From: Thermoplasmata archaeon
GTDB lineage: Archaea; Thermoplasmatota; Thermoplasmata; Lutacidiplasmatales; UBA184
DNA length: 11,609 bases
Reading direction: 5' to 3'
Assembly: GCA_030043855.1 (NCBI GenBank)
Contig: JASHWW010000032.1
Span: forward strand, 1-11,609
Shown here: piece after piece, positions 6,583 to 11,609 of the stretch
Position numbering within the stretch: position 1 is the stretch's first letter
How the letters are laid out: each line of letters opens with the position of its first letter
Notes under the pieces: generated by a model
The model's database searches: none
What the model was told of the DNA's origin: nothing
The model's input: the letters and a program-made list of their open reading frames with translations, nothing else
Position numbers and translations under genes: made by a program

Positions 6583-7365
6583 ATGCAGGGGAAGTACATT
6601 CGCACGCGGATCGACGACCACGTCGGCTACATCGAGATCGGGAAGCCGAAGGCGAACACCTACGACCTCGACATGATGAAGGAGCTCGACGCCGCGATCG
6701 AGGAGATGCGGTTCGACGACGCCGCGCGCGTCGTCGTCCTGACGAGCTCGCTCCCCGGCTTCTTCAGCGCGGGCGCGGACATCGAGATGCTGAAGGCGAG
6801 CCAGCCGGACTTCAAGGCGATGTTCTGCCTCCACTGCCAGGAGACGCTCGACAAGTTCGCGCGGACCCCGAAGCTCGTCATCGCCGCCCTCAACGGCCAC
6901 ACCGTCGGCGGCGGGCTCGAGATCGCCCTCGCCTGCGACTTGCGCATGATGGCGAAGGACGCGGGGAAGATCGGCCTCCCCGAGGTCACGCTCGGCGTGC
7001 TGCCCGGCACCGGCGGAACCCAGCGCCTCCCCCGGTTGATCGGCGCCTCCCGCGCGCTCGACCTGATGGTCACGGGCCGTCTGCTCACGCCCGACGAGGC
7101 GCTCGCGATCGGCCTCGTCAACCACGTCTTCCCGAAGGAGTCGTTTGCGAAGGACGTCCACGCGTACGCGACGGCGCTCGCCCACGGTCCCGCGCGTGCC
7201 GTCTCGTTGATCAAGCGGTCGGTGGTCGAGGGGATCGAGATGCCGCTCGGTGCCGGTCTCGCTCTGGAGCGGGAACTGCAGAACCGGCTGTTCGTCAGCG
7301 AGGACGCGAAGGAAGGGCTGGCCGCGTTCGTCGAGAAGCGCAAGCCCACCTTTAAGGGCCGTTGA
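6583..7365 (+). CDS. Enoyl-CoA hydratase/crotonase family protein
   Basis: This 260-residue crotonase-fold enzyme probably adds water to 2-enoyl-CoA in beta-oxidation or a related acyl-CoA pathway. The oxyanion-hole segments SAGADIEML (62-70) and NGHTVGGGLE (104-113) are present. Both acid/base glutamates of true hydratases appear: E113 in GGGLE and E133 in GLPEV, 20 apart as in rat mitochondrial E144/E164. LGVLPGTGGTQRLPR (137-151) and the C-terminal AFVEKRKPTFKGR closely follow the family consensus. The ATG at 6583 is chosen because homology begins at once (MQGKYIRTRI); an in-frame GTG at 6544 would only add a Pro/Gly-rich 13 residues. It lies 51 bases after rpiA and 25 before the PaaA-like gene. 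The substrate cannot be read from sequence, and an isomerase of the PaaG type is less likely given both glutamates. Confidence 0.92.
   Translation: MQGKYIRTRIDDHVGYIEIGKPKANTYDLDMMKELDAAIEEMRFDDAARVVVLTSSLPGFFSAGADIEMLKASQPDFKAMFCLHCQETLDKFARTPKLVIAALNGHTVGGGLEIALACDLRMMAKDAGKIGLPEVTLGVLPGTGGTQRLPRLIGASRALDLMVTGRLLTPDEALAIGLVNHVFPKESFAKDVHAYATALAHGPARAVSLIKRSVVEGIEMPLGAGLALERELQNRLFVSEDAKEGLAAFVEKRKPTFKGR
7349..7358 (+). promoter_or_regulatory. Possible TATA element for the PaaA-like gene
   Basis: CCTTTAAGGG lies at the very end of the crotonase gene and shares 11 of 12 bases (CTTTAAGGGCCG versus CCTTAAGGGCCG) with the pyrH promoter element on the other strand. It would place a start site near 7380, about 11 bases before the ATG at 7391. 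It also encodes the conserved TFKG of the crotonase tail, so it could be coincidence. Confidence 0.3.
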
Positions 7366-7390
7366 GGAGTACGACGCCCGGGAACCCCGC

Positions 7391-8218
7391 ATGAGCCCGT
7401 CCAACCCCCCGACCGGCGCCCCGACCTCCCGCGCGCTCAAGGACGGTGGCACGATCGAGCCGGTCCGCGAGATCCTGTGGGGGAGCTCGGCGGGCGTGCG
7501 CAAGTACGAGTCGGCCGAGGAGATCCCGGCCGAGATGCGCAAGCTCCTGGTCAAGTTGATGGTCGTCCAGGCGGACACCGAGTTCGCCTCGATCCAGCAG
7601 CACCGCCCGTGGCTCGACCGGGCGCCGACCCTCGAGGACCGGTGGATCGAGTCCCGGATCGTCGCCGACGAGGCCCGTCACGGCCTCCAGGCGTGCCGGA
7701 TCCTCCGCGACTTCGGCGAGGAGGGGCAACGGTACATCGACGAGCTGCTCGCGAAGCGCGAGGGGGAGCACAAGCTCGACGCCTTCAACATGAAGTTCGA
7801 CGCCTGGTCGGACGTCGGCGCGTTCACCTGCTTCGTCGACCGCGTAGGGGTCTACCAGCTCCGGGCGTTCCAGGAGTGCTCGTACGGCCCGCTCGCCCGG
7901 GCGATGCCGCTGATGCTGAGCGAGGAGCAGCTGCACCTCAACTTCGGGGCGAGCGTGCTCCGCCGGATGGTCCAGGACGGACCCAAGTACGCGGGAACGC
8001 CCGCGGAGGCGCAGGCGGCGGTCAACAAGTGGTACCCGCGCGCCCTCGACATGTTCGGTCACTCGAACTCGGAGACGAGCCGACGCGCGATCGAGTTCGG
8101 CCTCAAGCGGTGGACCAACGAGGAGGCCCGGGAGCGATACATCCGCGAGGTCGGCGGCCTCGTCGGCCACCTCGGCCTGGAGCTCCCGCCCCCCGAGGTC
8201 GACCGCCACGTCCTGTAG
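7391..8218 (+). CDS. PaaA-like ferritin-type diiron oxygenase subunit
   Basis: This 275-residue protein resembles the phenylacetyl-CoA epoxidase catalytic subunit family (PaaA/PaaC, ferritin-like four-helix bundle). Probable diiron ligands are visible: E64 in ADTEF, E95 and H98 in DEARHG, and E179 and H182 in SEEQLHLNFG; D150 in FVDRVGVYQ may supply the third-helix ligand (inferred). Conserved phrases such as HRPWLDRAPTLEDR (71-84), HKLDAFNMKF (127-136), ECSYGPLARAM (162-172) and WYPRALDMFG (214-223) fill the bundle. PaaA is usually about 300 residues, so this is slightly short. Known PaaA works with PaaB, PaaC, PaaD and PaaE, none of which is nearby, so it may act alone or with distant partners. 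Its place 25 bases after a crotonase suggests O2-dependent modification of an acyl-CoA or similar substrate, which is inference. ATG start; a Shine-Dalgarno-like GAGGAG near 7364 is too far upstream to define it. Confidence 0.85.
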   Translation: MSPSNPPTGAPTSRALKDGGTIEPVREILWGSSAGVRKYESAEEIPAEMRKLLVKLMVVQADTEFASIQQHRPWLDRAPTLEDRWIESRIVADEARHGLQACRILRDFGEEGQRYIDELLAKREGEHKLDAFNMKFDAWSDVGAFTCFVDRVGVYQLRAFQECSYGPLARAMPLMLSEEQLHLNFGASVLRRMVQDGPKYAGTPAEAQAAVNKWYPRALDMFGHSNSETSRRAIEFGLKRWTNEEARERYIREVGGLVGHLGLELPPPEVDRHVL

Positions 8219-8231
8219 CGTCGACCGATCG

Positions 8232-8261
8232 CCGGCCGTCGGCCGGAACGTCGGGTTCCGG
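8232..8261 (+). repeat. Two overlapping, mutually exclusive inverted repeats
   Basis: CCGGCC (8232-8237) pairs with GGCCGG (8241-8246) across a 3-base loop. CCGGAAC (8243-8249) pairs with GTTCCGG (8255-8261) across a 5-base loop. The two stems share bases 8243-8246, so only one can form at a time. They lie 14 bases after the PaaA-like stop and about 40 before the next promoter. No T-run follows, so a classical archaeal terminator is not evident. A site for a dimeric DNA-binding protein is possible. Confidence 0.5.
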
Positions 8262-8300
8262 ACAGAAAGTGAGAACTCCGTCGGCCGGGCCACATTCTCT

Positions 8301-8308
8301 ACATATAC
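8301..8308 (+). promoter_or_regulatory. TATA box for the zinc protein / second surface protein unit
   Basis: ACATATAC is the best TATA box in the window. At archaeal spacing of 26-27 bases, transcription would begin near 8331, four bases before the ATG of an 18-codon reading frame and about 54 bases before the zinc protein start. Confidence 0.6.
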
Positions 8309-8334
8309 TCGGGGGCGGTGTGCCTCGCGTCACC

Positions 8335-8391
8335 ATGGCACGGGAGCCATCGGAACCGGGTCCCCCCGCACGGCGGCGGGTCGGATGGTAG
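8335..8391 (+). CDS. Possible leader peptide / upstream ORF (18 aa)
   Basis: An ATG about four bases after the predicted transcription start opens an 18-residue frame rich in Arg and Pro (MAREPSEPGPPARRRVGW). Its TAG overlaps the zinc protein start in the string ATGGTAG, so ribosomes finishing it would stop on top of the next ATG. Such an overlap favours translational coupling or attenuation. There is no homology evidence. It may be chance, since short open frames are common in GC-rich DNA. Confidence 0.3.
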   Translation: MAREPSEPGPPARRRVGW

Positions 8392-8711
8392 GTCAGCGTC
8401 GACTCCTGCGGCTGCGCGCGTGCGCGGTCTGCGGCCATCTCCGGGGGAGCCACTACGTCGCCGTCGGCGGGGGGAGCCGGCACCGTTACCCGACCTCCCG
8501 GAGCGGGACCGCCGGGCTCATGCCGTGCCATGCCATGCGCTGCGGATGCGCCGGGTACAACGATGTCCCGACGGGGCTTCCCTGCCCCGTCTGCGCCCGC
8601 TCGTACATGACGCGGACCAGCCTCGAGGTCCACCTTGCCAAGACCCACGCGGAGCTCGCGCCCCGGGAGCGATCGGTCCTGGTCGACCTGACCCTCCGGG
8701 CCGTGGTATAG
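8385..8711 (+). CDS. Small zinc-binding protein with C2H2 finger
   Basis: This 108-residue basic protein carries two apparent metal sites. The first is made of C13-x2-C16, H18, H23 and later C48, C53 and C55 (CAVCGH, then PCHAMRCGC), a pattern like short zinc ribbons. The second is a textbook C2H2 finger: C67-x2-C70-x12-H83-x4-H88 (CPVC ... VHLAKTH). An Arg-rich N-terminus (RRLLRLR) is suited to nucleic acid contact. DNA or RNA binding, and so regulation, is an inference from the finger; protein-protein binding is equally open. The ATG at 8385 is the only start before the first Cys pair in this frame. It lies behind a good TATA box and ends 4 bases before the start of a giant secreted protein gene, so the two are probably cotranscribed. 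The specific family is not recognised. Confidence 0.75.
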   Translation: MVGQRRLLRLRACAVCGHLRGSHYVAVGGGSRHRYPTSRSGTAGLMPCHAMRCGCAGYNDVPTGLPCPVCARSYMTRTSLEVHLAKTHAELAPRERSVLVDLTLRAVV

Positions 8712-8715
8712 GTCG

Positions 8716-11609
8716 ATGACCGCCGCCGTCCCGTCCCGGCCGCGCGCCCCCGTCTCCCGAGACCGGGCGAGCCGGGTAGGGGTGTTGCTGCTGCTGGTGA
8801 CGGTCGGCCTTCTGGCCTTCGGGGGCGTCGTACCACTTCCGACCGCGGCGGCGACCCCGGCGGCACCCGCGTCCGTCGGACCGGTCGTCTCCGCCTCGGC
8901 GGTCCCCGCCCCGACGCCGACTCCCACCGCCGCTCCCGCGTCCCTCCCGGGCGCCAACCCTTCCTCCAACGTTCCGATCGCTTCGCAGGCGAGCGTGGGC
9001 GCCACCGTCGTCCGCTTCTCCAACCTCTCCAGCGTGGTGCAGGCCGAGAACGGATCGATCTACGCCGGCCCCACACTGCCGTCCCCCGCCGCGGCGAGCG
9101 CGGCGCCCACGCCGCCGGCGACGAACGTGGCCCTCGGGTGGTTCACCGGGACCGTCGCCAACCAGTCGACGTCGCCCGGGTCCCCGACCTACGACATCTC
9201 GGGCGTGACGATCATCTCGGGCTCGCTGGCGAGCTCCTCGCCCTGTCCGGCCGCGATCTGCGAGCCCGCCTCCACGAACTCGAGCGGCGAGTTCAACGTC
9301 ACGTGCGAGGCCGGCCAGGACTTCGTCACGGCGTCGGCGAATTGGTTCGCCGAGAACCTCACGTACGCCACCTGCGTCTACGGCGTGACGATCGCCGTCG
9401 GGACGATCCTCCTCCTTCCGGACGGCGTCATCGTTGGGGTGGTCGAGGGGGACACCGTCGGCGACCCCGGGATCCCGGGGATCCAGGTCCTCGGTCTCAG
9501 TCGGGACTCCGGCGTCGACGCGTACCCGAGCGTGACGACCAACACGTCGGGCGGGTTCCGGGTGCCGGTCCCGCCGGCGGTCGCGAGCGAACTGACGTTC
9601 ACGGTGCCGGGCGTCGGCGCGATCTGGCAGGACAATTTCACGTGGGTCACCGCCGACTCCGGCCAGACGGTGAATATCGGCGTGGTGTTCCTCGAACCGA
9701 ACGCCGTCGTCAAGGCGGAGCTGTACAGCGCGGTCACCCACGACGCGATCGAGACGTCGTTCAACACGCTCGCCTCGCTCACCGTCTGCTCGACGGCGAC
9801 GCAGGCGTGCGGCGCGCAGGGGACCACGATCGAATCCGGCAACACGGTGATCGCCGACGGGACCGTCGGCTACGACTACGTCCTGGCGGAGGTGACGGGG
9901 TTCGTCGTCAACGAGACCCCGATCGGCTACGTGCCCGGTTCGACGCCGGCGCACCCGTACTGCGTGCCGAACGACTGCCGGATCTACCTGACCCCGTTGG
10001 GGGAGTTCCAGCTGAGCGTGGGCGTGTCGCGGGGGTCGCACTCCCTGTTCGACGACACCACGGGCGACTTCGTGGTCGCGGTCGCCGGTCTCGACGGGTT
10101 TGACGCCGCGGTCTCCCGGTACAACCCGGCGACCGGTACGTACAACACGTCCGAGACGACGACCTTGCTGGCCGGGTGCGTCGGCGTGCCGACCACCATC
10201 GACGTTCCCGCCTACCCGCTCCGCGACTTCATCACCGTCTTCCCCGACACCGTCGGGGACTGCAGCGGCTCCGTCTACTTCCCGACGTGGCCGATCCCCG
10301 GCGACCTCCCGGTCTGGAGCAACTGGACGTGGGCGAACGCGACGCCGGCGGAGATCACGGACGTCGGCTCCCTCGACCTCACCCCCGGGACGTACATCGA
10401 GGGGAACGTCTACGTCGCCGGGACCACCACGGCGCCGAAGGGTGGGTTCACGGCGGCCGTCCAGTCCCGCCAGACCACGGCGCTCCAGACGTACACGTAC
10501 TCCTCGACCGCCGCCGACAACGTCTGTCCGGAGTCGGGGGCGACCGTCTTCTGCGCGCCGGCCCCCCCCGGACCGGGGACGCTGACGATCACCTCCGTCG
10601 GCTATCCGACGAACACGACGTGGGTCAGCGTTCCGTGGACGATCTGCTGCATCATGAACGGGAGCGCCGGGCGGTCCGCGCCGCTGACGCTAGCGGAAGC
10701 GACCGACCCGAGCGTCCAGTCGATCAACTTGACCGCCGGCTACACCGTCACCGGCCAGGTCGACCTCGCCGGGGGGACCGAGCCGGTCCCGTTCCCGGGC
10801 GTCTCGGTCTGTCCGGCCGAGTCGGAAGCGCCCGCGGTCTGCGTGCAGGGCGTCGGGAACATCTCCGGGGGGTTCTCCGTCTCCGGCGTGCCGTCCGGCT
10901 GGACCGCGATCGAGACCTCCGCGACCGGTGAGACGACGAACTACGAGTACTTCTTCGTGAACGGCGCGACGGTCGCGCCGACGATCCCGCTCGAACCGCT
11001 GGCGACCCTGGAGGGGGTGGTCGTCTCGACGAACGGTACGCCGGTGATCGACGCGACGATCACGTACTGCGCGCTCACCTCGTCGAGCGCCGCCGGGGTC
11101 TGCACCGAGCTGCTCGGCTCGGGCGTCACGCAGTCCGACGGGGCGTACCTCGGTCTCGTGACCGGCGGGTGGCTCCCGTGGGCGACGTACGAGGTGGAGG
11201 CGAGCGCCCCCGGGTACGTGACGGATTGGACGTTCGTGAACGCGACCTCGAACGCGACCACGCACGTGCCGAACCTGGTGCTGCAGTCGGTCGGAACGTC
11301 GCCCGGACATCGGGGCCCGAACGCGGCGCCGGTGCAGGGAACCGCGTCGACGTGGGTGACGGGACGGTTCGTCGACAATTCGACCGGCCTGGGTGTCGTG
11401 GTCCCGACGATGAGCGCCTGCCCGGTATCGAACCCGACGAACTGTGAGATCTTCGGAAGCGGCTCGAACTCGGGCGGCTTCTTCAACGTCAGCCTTCCCA
11501 CGGGGGTCTACAACCTGACGGCCACCGCCGCGGGATACGCCCCGCTCGTGTACCCGTTGGCGGCCCTGACGCTCCCCGTGTCGGACGTCGGCTCCGTCCC
11601 CATGATCCC
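8716..11609 (+). CDS. Giant secreted protein with carboxypeptidase-regulatory-like repeats (3' partial)
   Basis: The frame is open from the ATG at 8716 to the window edge: 964 residues, stop not reached. Residues 1-46 form a Sec-type signal: an Arg-rich n-region, hydrophobic core 21-40 (VGVLLLLVTVGLLAFGG) and a probable cleavage near TAAA (43-46). An Ala/Pro/Thr/Ser-rich linker (about 44-90) follows. The rest is a string of beta modules; the clearest, at about 239-330, 676-765, 766-858 and 880-964, show the G-x-V...G-[IV]-x-V...[ST]-x-G-x-[FY] pattern of carboxypeptidase regulatory-like (CNA-B/transthyretin-like) domains. Most modules contain a close cysteine pair (for example C699/C709, C785/C796, C902/C910). 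Sequons are abundant. Localisation to the cell surface is inferred; no enzymatic domain is seen, and the anchor must lie beyond the window. It starts 4 bases after the zinc protein stop, implying coupled translation. Confidence 0.85.
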   Translation, partial: MTAAVPSRPRAPVSRDRASRVGVLLLLVTVGLLAFGGVVPLPTAAATPAAPASVGPVVSASAVPAPTPTPTAAPASLPGANPSSNVPIASQASVGATVVRFSNLSSVVQAENGSIYAGPTLPSPAAASAAPTPPATNVALGWFTGTVANQSTSPGSPTYDISGVTIISGSLASSSPCPAAICEPASTNSSGEFNVTCEAGQDFVTASANWFAENLTYATCVYGVTIAVGTILLLPDGVIVGVVEGDTVGDPGIPGIQVLGLSRDSGVDAYPSVTTNTSGGFRVPVPPAVASELTFTVPGVGAIWQDNFTWVTADSGQTVNIGVVFLEPNAVVKAELYSAVTHDAIETSFNTLASLTVCSTATQACGAQGTTIESGNTVIADGTVGYDYVLAEVTGFVVNETPIGYVPGSTPAHPYCVPNDCRIYLTPLGEFQLSVGVSRGSHSLFDDTTGDFVVAVAGLDGFDAAVSRYNPATGTYNTSETTTLLAGCVGVPTTIDVPAYPLRDFITVFPDTVGDCSGSVYFPTWPIPGDLPVWSNWTWANATPAEITDVGSLDLTPGTYIEGNVYVAGTTTAPKGGFTAAVQSRQTTALQTYTYSSTAADNVCPESGATVFCAPAPPGPGTLTITSVGYPTNTTWVSVPWTICCIMNGSAGRSAPLTLAEATDPSVQSINLTAGYTVTGQVDLAGGTEPVPFPGVSVCPAESEAPAVCVQGVGNISGGFSVSGVPSGWTAIETSATGETTNYEYFFVNGATVAPTIPLEPLATLEGVVVSTNGTPVIDATITYCALTSSSAAGVCTELLGSGVTQSDGAYLGLVTGGWLPWATYEVEASAPGYVTDWTFVNATSNATTHVPNLVLQSVGTSPGHRGPNAAPVQGTASTWVTGRFVDNSTGLGVVVPTMSACPVSNPTNCEIFGSGSNSGGFFNVSLPTGVYNLTATAAGYAPLVYPLAALTLPVSDVGSVPMI

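Noticed and set aside
5743..7578. 611-codon minus-strand frame opposite rpiA and the crotonase
   Set aside because: Antisense shadow without recognisable motifs; the plus-strand enzymes are intact.
8705..8710. GGTATA just before the second giant protein
   Set aside because: Only 5 bases from its ATG; archaeal spacing would start transcription inside the signal-peptide coding region, so it is not a promoter for this start.
8318..8719. GTG-started frame over the zinc protein
   Set aside because: It is out of frame with the CxxC and C2H2 motifs and reads as Arg/Pro-rich noise, although its GTG is near the predicted transcription start.
8103..10041. Minus-strand frames opposite the zinc protein and second giant protein
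   Set aside because: Low-complexity antisense frames; the plus-strand zinc motifs, signal peptide and repeat modules are convincing.

Overview
The window is GC-rich, with codons ending mostly in C or G. It looks like chromosomal DNA of an archaeon, most likely a terrestrial member of the Thermoplasmatota. The evidence is an archaeal-type UMP kinase, TATA-like elements about 26-28 bases before several start codons (suggesting leaderless transcripts), and long exported proteins built from 'GLPxGxxW' modules of the sort I associate with that group. The lineage is an inference; no rRNA gene is present to confirm it.

Layout: (1) Bases 1-3885 hold the 3' part of a very large surface protein: a beta-propeller with Asp-boxes, a stalk of alternating GLP modules and 72-residue repeats, a C-terminal membrane anchor and a short cytoplasmic tail. 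A small membrane protein gene (3907-4323) follows on the same strand. (2) Two nucleotide kinase genes run on the minus strand: UMP kinase (5718 to 5008), then adenylate kinase (4965 to 4330). They converge on the membrane protein gene with 6 bases between stops. (3) Divergently from the kinases, ribose-5-phosphate isomerase (5803-6531), a crotonase-family enoyl-CoA hydratase (6583-7365) and a PaaA-like diiron oxygenase subunit (7391-8218) run on the plus strand with short gaps. (4) After a 166-base intergenic region with two overlapping hairpins and a good TATA box come a small double zinc-site protein (8385-8711) and, 4 bases later, a second giant secreted protein (8716 to the window end, incomplete). 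The latter has no listed stop because it runs off the edge.

The metabolic core is housekeeping (UTP/CTP precursor synthesis, adenylate balance, pentose phosphates), with one unusual element: a PaaA-like subunit with no partner subunits in view. The two surface proteins flank this core. Both carry many N-glycosylation sequons and short cysteine-bracketed loops, suggesting a disulfide-stabilised, glycosylated cell envelope. The zinc protein gene directly before the second giant protein is the most intriguing arrangement here.

No mobile element, CRISPR array, tRNA or rRNA was seen, and no stretch above about 170 bases is without a gene.
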